In this document: in pieces, positions 19,362 through 29,133 of the stretch
Layout of the letters: each line of letters starts with the position of its first letter
How positions within the stretch are numbered: position 1 is the stretch's first letter
Origin: Deltaproteobacteria bacterium
GTDB taxonomy: Bacteria; Myxococcota_A; Polyangia; Polyangiales; Ga0077539
Direction: 5' to 3'
Length of the DNA: 64,000 bases
Assembly (NCBI GenBank): GCA_016218725.1
Contig: JACRDB010000075.1
Location: 1-64,000 of the forward strand
Notes under the pieces: model-generated
Told to the model about the DNA's origin: nothing
The model's input: only the letters and a program-made list of their open reading frames with translations
Databases searched by the model: none
Made by a program: the position numbers and the translations under genes

Positions 19362-19378
19362 CGCGCTAGCGTCGGCGG
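19349..19378. repeat. 30-bp perfect palindrome across the XRE stop codon
   Basis: Fifteen bases pair perfectly with the following fifteen with no loop, centred in GCTAGCGCGCTAGC. The XRE stop TAG (19359-19361) lies inside. There is no T run downstream. It may be an operator, a transcription attenuator between the two genes, or a recombination site. Confidence 0.75.
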
Positions 19379-19405
19379 GATATGGTGGGCAGCATGGACA
19401 TATCC
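19378..19405. promoter_or_regulatory. GGATATG/CATATCC inverted repeat in the XRE-ImmA intergenic region
   Basis: Perfect 7-bp arms at 19378-19384 and 19399-19405 with a 14-bp spacer, immediately beside the 30-bp palindrome and 92 bp before the peptidase start. Possible regulator site; no direct evidence. Confidence 0.35.
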
Positions 19406-19497
19406 TGACCATGCATTTCGTGCCCGGAGCTCCAGGGCTCAGGGGGCGCTTGTGGGGCCTCGGGGTGGACTCCCGGTGCGGAAGGAGACGTTGCATC

Positions 19498-20214
19498 ATG
19501 CCCCCCCGCGGAGCCACAGTAGCGGTCGTAGTGTCCAGGTTGAGCGACGCAGAGCGTGAAGGGATCGCGCGCCACCTCCTGGTGGCCGCCCGGCTCGACG
19601 CGCCGGACCGCGTGCCCCTCGACGCCGTGGCGCGCACCCTCGGCGTGGACCTCGCCCCGGGCGCTCCCCCGGGCTGCGCCGGGACCTTCGAGGGCAACCC
19701 CCTGCGCATCCGGTACAATGACCGGGGGCACCCCGCCCAGGTCGCCGCCGTGCTCGCTCACGAGCTCGCCCACCTCGCCGCCGAGGTCGCCGGCGTCGCC
19801 AGGCCCCACGACGAAGAGGACATCGACGGCATCGCCGCCGCCCTCCGCATGCCCCGGGCCGCCGTCCTGCGCGCAATCCGCACCGTCGGCTGGAACGCCG
19901 AGCGCCTCGGCGGAGCCTTCCCCGACGTCGAGCCCTCGGCGGTCTTCGCCCGGGCCGCCCGCGTCGCCGAGGGCGTCGCCGTCTTCCGCGCCGGCGCCGG
20001 CCGCACCATCGTCGCCGACGAGCGCCTGGAGGCCCCCCCGGTGCGCGCCTGCGAGCGCCGCCTCGTCGCCGCCGTCCGCGCCACCGGACGCCCCGCCGTG
20101 GACCCCTCGGGCCTCGGCGCCTGGCCCTTCGTGGACCCCGGCGACCGCGGCGGCATCGTCGTCCTCGGCCCGAGCCTCGCCTGGCACCTCGCCCACCTCG
20201 CCGAAAGCGCATGA
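19498..20214 (+). CDS. ImmA/IrrE-family metallopeptidase
   Basis: 238 residues from ATG 19498, with AAGGAG upstream (10 nt). The zinc-peptidase motif HELAHLAAE begins at His88 (HExxH); a helix follows with further acidic residues (HDEEDIDGIAAALRMPR) that could supply the third ligand. Members of this family cleave or derepress a cognate XRE repressor in phage/ICE and in Deinococcus IrrE-DdrO. The adjacent XRE gene is therefore the probable target (inference). The C-terminal half is Ala/Arg-rich without a recognised domain. GC is normal for the window, so there is no sign of recent transfer. Confidence 0.88.
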   Translation: MPPRGATVAVVVSRLSDAEREGIARHLLVAARLDAPDRVPLDAVARTLGVDLAPGAPPGCAGTFEGNPLRIRYNDRGHPAQVAAVLAHELAHLAAEVAGVARPHDEEDIDGIAAALRMPRAAVLRAIRTVGWNAERLGGAFPDVEPSAVFARAARVAEGVAVFRAGAGRTIVADERLEAPPVRACERRLVAAVRATGRPAVDPSGLGAWPFVDPGDRGGIVVLGPSLAWHLAHLAESA

Positions 20215-20238
20215 TGCATATTTCCCTTGCGGAACTAC

Positions 20239-20252
20239 ATGCATATATGCAT
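20239..20252. promoter_or_regulatory. ATGCATATATGCAT palindrome after the ImmA-like gene
   Basis: A perfect 14-bp AT-rich palindrome in a GC-rich context; a third ATGCAT copy lies at 20215-20220, overlapping the ImmA stop region. It lies between the peptidase stop and the convergent PSI lipoprotein. The core resembles the CATGCA arms upstream of the XRE gene, so it may bind the same regulator. Confidence 0.4.
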
Positions 20253-20385
20253 ATTACCCTTGTTGGAGGTGAGCCGATGGTGGACGCGGAGCTGGTGTTG
20301 AGCGTCGGGGGCCTCTGGGGGCGCTGGAGCCTTTGGCCCGAGCCGGAGCCCCCGAGGGTGCGGGAGAACGACGGCGAGCGGGACG

Positions 20386-21156
20386 TCAGGAGCCTGGACA
20401 GTCGTCGGGCTCGAAGCGCCAGCGCGCGCACGAGCGCCCCCGGGGACCCGAGGACGTGCCGCTGAAGCACTGGTTGGTGTCCGAGCACCAGCCGCAGCCC
20501 TCGCGGCTGGCGCAGCGGTCACAGCGGGTGGAGGAGAGGCACGGGTCCGTGGGGGTCGTGGTGCAAGCCGAGGGAAACCACGCCCAGGACGAGTCCCCGC
20601 AGCCGCTCCCGAAGGGGCCGCTGCTGGTCCCCCGCTGGCAGCGGTTGGTGCTCCGACACCAGCCGCAGCCCGACCGGGAGGCGCAGGAGGTGCACGTCGT
20701 GTCTCCGGCGCAGGGGTCTCCGAAGGTATCCGGCGGCGCATCCGGCGGCCGCCCGGTGTCCACCGGCGCCGTGTCCGGCGGCCGGGCGGTGTCCACCGGC
20801 GCCGTGTCCAGCGGCGCGGCGGTGTCGGGCGGCGCGGCGGTGTCCAGCGGCGCGGTGGTGTCGGGCGGCGCGGTGGTGTCGGGCGGCGCCGTGGTGTCCG
20901 GTGGGGCCGCGGAGTCGGGTGGCGCGGCGGTGTCCGCGGGGGGCGCCAGACCCGTGTCCGCCGCGCTGGCGTCCTCGGCGTCGCCCGGGGTGGTGTCCGG
21001 GAGGGCGGCGTCCCCGGGCGGTGTCGTGCTGTCCTCCGGGGGTGTGGCGGCGCTGTCCTCGAGGGCGCCCCCGTCCGGGAGGGCCGTCAGGGCGCCGCGG
21101 TCCACGCCGCCACACCCGAGGAGCACGAGCGCGAGGGCAAAACCCGTTCGGGACAC
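20386..21156 (-). CDS. PSI-domain lipoprotein with Pro-Asp-Thr repeats
   Basis: 256 residues (MSRTGFALALVLLGCGG, lipobox Cys15). After the signal comes a low-complexity stalk of about 100 residues built of PPDTTA/PLDTAP-type repeats, then two Cys-rich modules with the same pattern: CTSCASRSGCGWCRSTNRC followed by GTSSGPFG, and CDRCASREGCGWCSDTNQC followed by GTSSGPRG. These match the plexin-semaphorin-integrin (PSI) cysteine pattern. It is probably displayed on the outer membrane. The N-terminus CGGVDRGALT is nearly repeated by the lipoprotein at 31847-32689 (CGGVDRTSLT), so these two share a common export/stalk module. Confidence 0.87.
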   Translation of the reverse strand: MSRTGFALALVLLGCGGVDRGALTALPDGGALEDSAATPPEDSTTPPGDAALPDTTPGDAEDASAADTGLAPPADTAAPPDSAAPPDTTAPPDTTAPPDTTAPLDTAAPPDTAAPLDTAPVDTARPPDTAPVDTGRPPDAPPDTFGDPCAGDTTCTSCASRSGCGWCRSTNRCQRGTSSGPFGSGCGDSSWAWFPSACTTTPTDPCLSSTRCDRCASREGCGWCSDTNQCFSGTSSGPRGRSCARWRFEPDDCPGS

Positions 21157-21197
21157 CTCCGCACTCTACCCTCGCCGAGGGCGACCGCCAACCGCGG

Positions 21198-24100
21198 TCA
21201 CTCCCCAGCCGAGAGGCTGTCCAGGAACTGCTGGGCCTCCGCGAGGGCGCCGTCCTCGGCCAGCGCCTTGCGGGCGAAGAACGTGGCCTTCTTCGGGTCT
21301 CCCTGCGTCTGGGCGATCTGCCCCTGCCGCAGGAACGCCACCGCGCGCGGCATCGGCGCCGGGGTCTTCATCATGGTGATGGCCCGCAGGGCCTTGAGCG
21401 CGATCTCGTACTGCGTGAGCTCCATGGCCACGTCCGCCAGCTCCGCCGCCACCTGGCCGTTCTGCATGTCCGTGTCCAGGGCCACGTTGAGCCAGGCCAT
21501 CTCCACCTGGTGGTCCCCCGCGGCGTACGCCAGCCGCCCCATGCGGTGCTGGAGCACCGCCAGCTCCCGCGAGCGCCGTCCCTTGTGCCCCGCGATCCCC
21601 TCGTTCAGGAGCTTCGAGGCGTCCTCCAGGCGCTCGGCCATGGTGTACGCGTCCGCCAGGAGCACCGTGCTCTCGTGGTCCAGGGGCTTGAGCTTGAGCG
21701 CCCCCTCCAGCGCAGCGATGGCCTTCTCCGCGTCCCCCACCAGGTCCAGGTAGAGCTCCCCCGCCTTGCGCAGCTTCTCGAAGCGCGCCGCGTCGTCCCG
21801 GGCGTGGGCCGCGTCGTCCAGCGTGAGCCCCGCCAGCTCCCGGTGCGCCTCCGCCGCCTGGTAGAGCGCCCGGAGCTTGCCCCGGAGCCCCTCGTGCGCG
21901 CGCGCCCCTGCGTACGCGCGCTCGAGGCCCTCCCGGGCGTCCGCCGGGCGCCCCGCCTTGTCGCACGCGTCCGCCAGGCGCAGCGCCGCCTCCACCCGCG
22001 CGTCGCCCTCGGACGCCGCCACCAGCCGGTGGAGCACCTTGGCCGCCTGGTCCCAGCGCCCCGCGGACACGTCCAGCGCGGCCAGCCGCTCCAGCGCGTC
22101 CCGGTCCTCCGGCGAGCGCCCGATCCACTCGGTCAAGAGCGCGTGGGCCATGTCCGCGTTGCCCGCGTCAGGCAAGACCTCCACCAGCCTCAGCGTGGAC
22201 GCGCGCTCCGCCGCGCGGTCCTCTACCCTGGCCGCCTGCGCCCGGAGCCGGTCCAGCCCCGACGCCAGCTCCCGCGCCAGCGCCTTGCCCCCGCGCGCAT
22301 ACGCCGCCTCCAGGTCCGCCACCGCCCCGGAGTCGTCCCCGCCCGCCATCCGGAGCTCCGCCCGCAGCCGGAAGAGGTCGATCCAGAGCGACGGGTCCAC
22401 CCCCGGCGCCTCGATCGCGCTGGTGACCTCCTCCACCGCCGCGGCATGCTCCCCGGCCGACGCAAGCGCCCGCGCATGCTCGGCCAGCACCGTCGGGTCC
22501 TCGGGCATCGCCGCCCGGGCCTCGCGGAAGAGCCTCGCCGCCCCGGCCGGGTCCCGCAGCCGGTCCCGGAAGAGCGATGCCGCCTCGCGGAAGCCCGCGC
22601 AGCGCGCCTCGCGCCCCGCCCGGTGCCGCGCGTCCAGCTCGCGCACGGCCGCCAGCTTCGCCCAGTCGTCCCGGCCCAGGTACCGCGCCTCCAGCCGCAG
22701 GAGGAGCCGCGCGCTCGTGGGCTGCGCCCGGAACCCCAGCTCCAGCGCCCGCTCGGCCCCCGCGTCGTCGCCCAGGGACTCGTAGAGCGTCGCCAGCGAG
22801 TCCCCGAGGTGCGCCGCCGCCTCGCCCTCCTCGCAGCGCAGGAGGCGCTCCTGCAGCGCCGCCTGGTCGTGCAGGTCCTCCTCCGCGGGGCTCAGCGCCA
22901 CCAGGCTCCGGAGGAGCTCCCGGTCCTCCGGCACGAGCTCCAGCGCCGCCCGCAGGTGGTCCCTCGCGGCCTCCCGGCGCGCGGGCCCCAGGAGCGCCAC
23001 CAGCCGCGCCGCCAGGGCCTTCACCGTGGCCCCGTCCCGGCGGTCCCGCGCGGTGTCGAACTGCCGCGTCAGGAGCTCCGCCAGGTCGTCCCCGCGGCCC
23101 TCGCGGTCGTACAGGTCCGCCAGCGCCGTGGCCGCCGTCGCGTCGTCCGGGTCCTCGTCCAGGACGTCCCGGAGCGTGGACGCCGCGTCGTCCGCGCGCG
23201 CGCGGTCCCCCAGGAGGATCCGCGCCCGCTCCATCCGCAAGCGGTTGCGGCCCTCGCGGTCAAACACCGAGTCCACCGTGCGCGAGATCAACGCCTCCAG
23301 CTTCGCGTCGTCGTTCAGGAGCCGGTACACGTCCAGCAGGGGCTCCCAGACGTTCCGGTCCGTGGGGTCCCGCGCCAGGAGCCTCTCGTACGTGTCCGCC
23401 GCGAGCTGCAGGTCCCCGAGGCTCCCGGCCGCCAGCGCCGCCACCTGGAGCCCGAGGTGAAACGCCTCCGTCGGGTCCGCCACCTCCGCCGCGTCGCGCA
23501 TCCACTGCACCGCCCCGGCCACGTCCCCCGCCGCCTGGCGGCGCTCCGCAAGGGCCACCAGCGCCCACACCGCCGAGGGCAGCGTCCCGCGCGCGCGCGC
23601 GACCTCCACCGCCCGGCGAAGGAACATCTCCCCGTGCTCCAGGTCCCCGAGGGAGCTGGCCAGCTCCGCCCCCTCGCGCAGGGCGTCCGCGGGCACGTCG
23701 TCCCGCCCCGCCCGCCGCACCAGGGCGTCCAGCAGCACCTCCGGGTTGTCCGTGGCGCGCGCCACGTGGTCGTACTGCACCAGGAGCCCCTCGTGCGTCG
23801 GGTGGGCCTCCGCCGCCCGCCGCAGGAGCTCCGCCGCCCGCTGGTGCTGAGGGTCCCGCTCCAGCGCCCAGGACAGCCAGGACAGCCCCTCGTTGCGCGC
23901 GTTCTCATCGTCCGAGGCCAGCTCCAGGGCCGAGAGCCGGAAGAGCACCTCCGTCGGGCTCCCGCCGGCCCCGTCGCCGCTCTCGGCGTCCACCAGCCGC
24001 CGGAGCACCCGGGCCTGCCCCGCGGGGTCCCCGATGACGCCGTACACCCGGTCCAGGGCCTGCCACACCTCCACCGCCCGCGCGTGCGTGTCCTCCGCGC

Positions 24101-27100
24101 GCTCAAGGCACCGGGCAGCCCCGGGGGCGTCCCCGAGGTCCTCCTCCAGCGCCGTCGCCAGGCGCAGCCACAGGGCGCACGCCAACGCCGTATCGTGCGC
24201 CTCCGCCGCGCTCTCTGCGCTCCGACGGAGGGCCTCCGCGTAGCGCCCCGAGGCCCCCTGCACCCGCGCCGCCGCCCGCGTCGCGCCCTGGAGGTTCGCG
24301 TCGCCGGGCGCGAGCGTGAGCGCCCGGAGCCTCGCCTCCAGCGCCTCCTCGGGCCTCCCGAGGACGTCCAGCACCGCGGCGATGTCCGCGTGGGTGCCCG
24401 CGCTCCGGGGGTCGTCGCCCTCCAGCGCCAGGCGCCCCTGGAGGGCCCTCAGGAGCAGCTCCGTCCTGCCCTCGGCGCGCAGGACGCGCTCCAGCCTCCG
24501 GGCCTCCACCTCGCTCCGGGCCGCGGTCTCAAAAGCGCTCTCCAGCACCTCCCGGGCGCGCTCCTCGCGACCCTGGGCCTGGGCGATGGTGTGCAGCGCG
24601 AACTGCACCTCGCTGGTGCCCACCGCCTGCGGGTCCTGGGCGTCCCCGGGCGGGTGCCTGCGCACCACCAGGAGCAGCGCCCGGTAGGCCTTCTCCGCCC
24701 GGTCGAGCTGCCCCGCCTCGCGGGCCACCTCGCCCAGCATCCGGTAGGCCCCCGCGTGGGCCATGTCCATCCCCGCCGCCAGGTCGAGCTGCGCCAGGGT
24801 CTCGTTCACGTCCCCTCGGGCGCGGGCGATGCTCGCCAGGAGATAGTGCGCCACGGCCCTCTCCGCCGGGCGCTGGCGCCCGTAGGACTCCACCAGGGCC
24901 CCGAGGAGCGCCCGGGCCTCGTCGCCCCTGCCCGCCGCGCGAAGGGCGTCCGCCAGGGACAGCTTCACCCCGCGGTCCTCGGGCACCAGGGCCTGGGCCT
25001 GCGCCAGCACCGGGATCGCCCGCTCCGGCGCGCCCACCCGCCGGGTGAGCACCTCCGCGGCCTCGCGCAGCGCCGCCACGCGCCCGGCCCCGGCGCCTTC
25101 AGGGCCCTCCAACAACAGCGTGGCGAGGCTCTCCCAGGCCTCGGCCTTGCGGTACACCTCCGCCAGCAGCGCCCGGACCTCCAGGCACGAGGGGTCCCGG
25201 GAGAGCCCCGCCTCCAGGCACTGCCTGGCGCGCTCCGGGGCCCCCTGCGCCTGGTGGGCCCGCGCCAGGCGCACCACCGTGGCCCCGTGCTCGGGGCCCG
25301 TCACCAGCTCCAGCCGCTGCTCCAGGTAGCGCACCGTGGCCCCGTGGTCCCCCCGGGCCGCCTGGAGCCTCGCCAGGGCGTCCAGCGACGACGAAGACGA
25401 CACCAGCGCCACCACCCGCTCGTGGCACGCCACGGCCCGGGCCGCGTCCCCGAGGCGCGCCTCGGACAGCTCCGCCGCCCGCGCCCATAGCGCCGCCGCC
25501 TGGGGGCCCTCGCGCCCCTCGGTCTCCCGGGCCTGGGCACACAAAAGCGCCACCAGCTCCTCGGTGCGACCTCCCCGCTCCAGGAGCGCCCCGAGGGCCT
25601 CCACCGAGGGCGCATGCCCCGGCAGGTCCTGGAGGTTCTCGCGCAGCGCCTGCGCGCGCCCCTCGGTGTCTCCGCGGGCCTCGTGCACCCGCGCCAGCTC
25701 CAGCCGCAGCGTCAGGCGCCGGGCCTGGGTGTCCGCCAGGCCGAGCTCCGCGCGGCGCAGGGCCACCAGCTCGTCCATGCGCCCGGTGGCCTCGTAGAGC
25801 CCCGCCAGGCGCTCCAGGGCCCGGAAGTCCGCCGGGGCCTCTTCGAGGATCCCGCACAGGAGCGCGATGGCCCGGTCGTTGTCACGGAGGTCCCTCGCCG
25901 AGCGCTCCGCGGCCTCGAAGCGCAGGTCCCGCGAGGCCTCCGGCGCAAAGGGCATGCGCGCCCCGGCCACCAGGAGCCCCACCGCCTTGCCATGCTCCCC
26001 GTCCGCGCTCCAGGCGTCCACCAACGCCCGAAGGCCCCAGGAGGCCTCCGCCCTCGCAGCGTCCGCCGCCCCGAGGTCTCCCGCGTCCCGCGCCGCCGTC
26101 CAGTGGGCCGAAGCCCGCTCCAGGAACTGGGACAAAATGTCCCGTGCGCGGGTACCTTCCGCCTCCAGCGAGAGGGCCACCTGGGCGGCCTCGTGGAGGG
26201 CTTCGAGCCCTGGGGGGGCAGCCTCGGAGAGGGCCACGAGGGTGTCCACCAGGTCCGTGCCCGGTGCGCGGCGCTGGAGCTGAGCCAGGAGCCCGAGGGT
26301 GCCCGCGTCCGTGCGGTCGTGGGCAGCAGCCCGCCGCAGGGCCTGCTCGGCGTCCTCCGGGGCATGCCTGTGGTCTCGATGCCACAGGGCCACACGGGTC
26401 TCCAACTCTCGGAGCACCGCGGGCGGGGTCCCGGCGGGGAGGGCGGCCACGGCGCGCTCCAGGGCGCTGGGGGCCTGGTCCCAGGTGGCTCTTTCATCAC
26501 CGAGGACGTCCTCGACGACGCGCACCAGGGCCGGGTCCAGGGCGCCGCGGTGCCGCGCGGAGCTCACCAGGCCCCGGGCCAGGGCCTCGAAGGCCCGGGT
26601 GCGGGCTGCGACCCGCACCACCGCCAGGGAGGCCCCGAGGTTGGACGGTTCGAGCCCGGAGACTGCTTGATAGGCCTCCAGGGCGAGGGGCAGGGCGTCG
26701 AGCTGCTTCTCCAGCAGGGTGCCCTGCTCGAAGGCCAGGTGGGCCTGGCGCGAGGGCTCCAGCGCGCCCTGGCGGGCGTCGGCGTAGGCCTGGACGGCGT
26801 CGCTCCAGCCGCCGGTGGCGGCGGCGAGGCGCTGGAGCTCGCGCTCGACCTCGGCGCTCTGGTCGTTGTCGCAGCACGGCAGGGCGCGGCACAGGTCCCC
26901 GAGGGCGCCGGCCAGGTCCTCGGCGCGGGCCTCACGGAGCCGGGCGGCTTCGCGCAGGAGCTCCGCCCGGGCGCGCGGCGAGGGCGCCACCTGGAGCCGG
27001 TGCTCCAGGACCCAGAGGGTGCGGGACCAGTCGTCCGTGGCGGCGAAGGCCCGGGCCAGGAGGGCCACGGCCTCGGGGCGCGAGGACTCGTCGGAGAGCA

Positions 27101-28973
27101 GGGCCTCCAGGCCCTCGCGGGCGCCGGGCTCCCGGGGGTCGCTCTCCAGCGCGCGGCGGTAGCGCTCCAGGGCCTCGGCGGGGCTCTGGGAGCGCGTGCG
27201 GTGCACGTCCCCGGCGGCGCGCAGGAGTCGCGCGCGGCGGGCGGAGTCGCGCTCGGCGTCGGCGGCGCGGTCGAGGAGCGCGAGGAGCTCCGGGAAGCGC
27301 TCCGTGGCGTGGTAGAGCGCGGCCAGGGCGTCCACCACCTCGGGGTCTTCCCCGAAGGCGTCGGCCACGCGGGTCCAGGTCTCGATGGCGTCCGCGGGGC
27401 TCTGGCGCTCCTCGGCCTGGACGCGGGCGACGCGCACCAGGTCCCGGCGCCGGGAGGCCGTGTCCGTGGCGCGCTCGGAGCGCTCGCGCAGGGCGTCGAT
27501 CAGGGCGTCCCAGCGGCGGTCCCGGGCGAGGAGCTCCACGATGGCGTCCAGGGCCTCGGCGTCCGAGGGGTCGTCCTGGCGCCGGAGCCTCCACGCGGCG
27601 AGGGCGCGGTCGGTCTCGCCGCGGGCGTCGGCCAGGCGCGCGGCGCGGCCCAGGGTGTCCCTCCGCGCGGAGGGGTCGGGCTCCAGCGCGGCGAGGCGCT
27701 CCAGCACCGCGAGCTGCTCGGCCCCGAGGGAGGCGTCGCCGTAGAGCGGGTCGAGCCTCCGGGCGACCTTGAGGAGCACCGCCGGGGGCACCTCTCCGTC
27801 GGGAAAGGCCAGCACCCGGGCGAAGAGCGCGATGGCCCCGGATGGGTCCTGGAGCACGTCACAGCGGACCTCCGCGGCGTCCACCAGGAAGGCCGTGCGG
27901 AGGCTCCCGTCCCGGGTGACCTCCGCGGCGCGGGCCAGGGCGTCGGCCAGGCGGTCGTGCTTGCGGGTCACCTCGGCCAGCTCCGCGAGGCGGGTGCGGT
28001 GCGAGGGCTCCTCGGGCTCCAGCACCACGAGGGCGGCGTAGTGCTCCACGGCGTCGGCGCCGCGGCCCGCGCGGTCCAGCCGGGCGGCCAGCTCGCGGTG
28101 GACCTCGGCGCGCTTCGGGTCATCCTCGGCGAGCGCGAGGTGCAGCGCGAGGGTGCGCAGCACGTCCTCGTCGCGGCCGAGGGCCGCGTAGCGGCGCGAG
28201 AGGTGCGCGATGGCCCTCCGGGCGGTGTCCTGGGGCTCTCCGAGGGCGGCGATCTTCTCCAGGAGCGCGAGGGCGTCGGGGTCCCGGTCCCCCTGGAGGG
28301 CCTCGGCGACCTCCAGGGCCTCGCGGGGCTCCCGCAGGGGGTCCAGCCAGGTGTGGGCGACCCGCAGCCGCGTGGCGCGGCACTGGTCCTCGGGGAGGAA
28401 GGGCAGCCTCAGGGTCCAGAGGGCGATCAGCTCCCGGTGGCGCTCGTGGCGCTCGTAGAGCCGCTCCAAAGAGCGCGCCACCTGGGCGTCCGAGGGGTCC
28501 AGCGTGAGGAGCTGGGCCAGGTACCCGATGGCCCGCTCGTTCTGCCCGGCGAAGTCCTTGGCGACCCCGGCGGCCTCATCGAGCAGGGCGATCCTGCGGG
28601 CGTCGTCCTCGGCGGCGGAGAGGGCGCGGTCGTACACGTCCAGGAGCTGGTCCCAATTCTCGCGGTTGGTGAGCACCATGGACATGCGCTCGAAGGCCCA
28701 GCCGGTGTCCGGCGCGGCGATGAGCACCCGGTCCAGGAGGGCCACCAGCTCGTCGGCGCTGTCGCTCCATTCGTCATGGAAGGCCACGGCCCGCTGGCCC
28801 AGGGAGGCCACCAGGCCCGGGGCGCTCACCTTCCCCAGGGCCTCGCGGTAGGCGTCCAGCACCGGGTCCGGGGCCTGGGCCTCGCGGGCCAGGGCTTCGG
28901 CCCGGTCCCAGCGGTCCTGCTCTTCCGGGGCTTCGAGGGCGGACGCGAGGGCTTCTACGACGGCATTGCTCAT
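21198..28973 (-). CDS. giant TPR-repeat protein (2591 residues)
   Basis: From ATG 28971-28973 (MSNAVVEALASALEAPEEQD) to 21198; a short in-frame extension to 29024 is less likely. The whole chain is alpha-helical repeats of about 34 residues (A-LYD--GR-DDLAELLTRQ, ALE-LAALY---RFPELLALL and similar), that is TPR/SEL-like superhelix. No signal peptide or membrane segment, so cytoplasmic. No catalytic domain is visible. Conserved family members of this size are typical of myxobacteria and are presumed scaffolds. Codon choice changes part-way (near 26 kb): Ala is more often GCG in the 3' half and GCC in the 5' half, suggesting assembly from modules of different history. It is transcribed away from the CinA gene. 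Confidence 0.9.
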   Translation of the reverse strand: MSNAVVEALASALEAPEEQDRWDRAEALAREAQAPDPVLDAYREALGKVSAPGLVASLGQRAVAFHDEWSDSADELVALLDRVLIAAPDTGWAFERMSMVLTNRENWDQLLDVYDRALSAAEDDARRIALLDEAAGVAKDFAGQNERAIGYLAQLLTLDPSDAQVARSLERLYERHERHRELIALWTLRLPFLPEDQCRATRLRVAHTWLDPLREPREALEVAEALQGDRDPDALALLEKIAALGEPQDTARRAIAHLSRRYAALGRDEDVLRTLALHLALAEDDPKRAEVHRELAARLDRAGRGADAVEHYAALVVLEPEEPSHRTRLAELAEVTRKHDRLADALARAAEVTRDGSLRTAFLVDAAEVRCDVLQDPSGAIALFARVLAFPDGEVPPAVLLKVARRLDPLYGDASLGAEQLAVLERLAALEPDPSARRDTLGRAARLADARGETDRALAAWRLRRQDDPSDAEALDAIVELLARDRRWDALIDALRERSERATDTASRRRDLVRVARVQAEERQSPADAIETWTRVADAFGEDPEVVDALAALYHATERFPELLALLDRAADAERDSARRARLLRAAGDVHRTRSQSPAEALERYRRALESDPREPGAREGLEALLSDESSRPEAVALLARAFAATDDWSRTLWVLEHRLQVAPSPRARAELLREAARLREARAEDLAGALGDLCRALPCCDNDQSAEVERELQRLAAATGGWSDAVQAYADARQGALEPSRQAHLAFEQGTLLEKQLDALPLALEAYQAVSGLEPSNLGASLAVVRVAARTRAFEALARGLVSSARHRGALDPALVRVVEDVLGDERATWDQAPSALERAVAALPAGTPPAVLRELETRVALWHRDHRHAPEDAEQALRRAAAHDRTDAGTLGLLAQLQRRAPGTDLVDTLVALSEAAPPGLEALHEAAQVALSLEAEGTRARDILSQFLERASAHWTAARDAGDLGAADAARAEASWGLRALVDAWSADGEHGKAVGLLVAGARMPFAPEASRDLRFEAAERSARDLRDNDRAIALLCGILEEAPADFRALERLAGLYEATGRMDELVALRRAELGLADTQARRLTLRLELARVHEARGDTEGRAQALRENLQDLPGHAPSVEALGALLERGGRTEELVALLCAQARETEGREGPQAAALWARAAELSEARLGDAARAVACHERVVALVSSSSSLDALARLQAARGDHGATVRYLEQRLELVTGPEHGATVVRLARAHQAQGAPERARQCLEAGLSRDPSCLEVRALLAEVYRKAEAWESLATLLLEGPEGAGAGRVAALREAAEVLTRRVGAPERAIPVLAQAQALVPEDRGVKLSLADALRAAGRGDEARALLGALVESYGRQRPAERAVAHYLLASIARARGDVNETLAQLDLAAGMDMAHAGAYRMLGEVAREAGQLDRAEKAYRALLLVVRRHPPGDAQDPQAVGTSEVQFALHTIAQAQGREERAREVLESAFETAARSEVEARRLERVLRAEGRTELLLRALQGRLALEGDDPRSAGTHADIAAVLDVLGRPEEALEARLRALTLAPGDANLQGATRAAARVQGASGRYAEALRRSAESAAEAHDTALACALWLRLATALEEDLGDAPGAARCLERAEDTHARAVEVWQALDRVYGVIGDPAGQARVLRRLVDAESGDGAGGSPTEVLFRLSALELASDDENARNEGLSWLSWALERDPQHQRAAELLRRAAEAHPTHEGLLVQYDHVARATDNPEVLLDALVRRAGRDDVPADALREGAELASSLGDLEHGEMFLRRAVEVARARGTLPSAVWALVALAERRQAAGDVAGAVQWMRDAAEVADPTEAFHLGLQVAALAAGSLGDLQLAADTYERLLARDPTDRNVWEPLLDVYRLLNDDAKLEALISRTVDSVFDREGRNRLRMERARILLGDRARADDAASTLRDVLDEDPDDATAATALADLYDREGRGDDLAELLTRQFDTARDRRDGATVKALAARLVALLGPARREAARDHLRAALELVPEDRELLRSLVALSPAEEDLHDQAALQERLLRCEEGEAAAHLGDSLATLYESLGDDAGAERALELGFRAQPTSARLLLRLEARYLGRDDWAKLAAVRELDARHRAGREARCAGFREAASLFRDRLRDPAGAARLFREARAAMPEDPTVLAEHARALASAGEHAAAVEEVTSAIEAPGVDPSLWIDLFRLRAELRMAGGDDSGAVADLEAAYARGGKALARELASGLDRLRAQAARVEDRAAERASTLRLVEVLPDAGNADMAHALLTEWIGRSPEDRDALERLAALDVSAGRWDQAAKVLHRLVAASEGDARVEAALRLADACDKAGRPADAREGLERAYAGARAHEGLRGKLRALYQAAEAHRELAGLTLDDAAHARDDAARFEKLRKAGELYLDLVGDAEKAIAALEGALKLKPLDHESTVLLADAYTMAERLEDASKLLNEGIAGHKGRRSRELAVLQHRMGRLAYAAGDHQVEMAWLNVALDTDMQNGQVAAELADVAMELTQYEIALKALRAITMMKTPAPMPRAVAFLRQGQIAQTQGDPKKATFFARKALAEDGALAEAQQFLDSLSAGE

Positions 28974-29133
28974 GGTGGGGGGCCCGCGCGTGGGTGGTCG
29001 CGCGGGGCGCAACCATAGCAACACTCAAGCCCCGGCGAGAGCCCCCTTGAGGGCAGAAAATTCATCAATTATTTCAATGGGTTATGCGAGGGCCCGGGGC
29101 GCCGCGGGCGGGGCAGAGGGTACAACCGACGGG

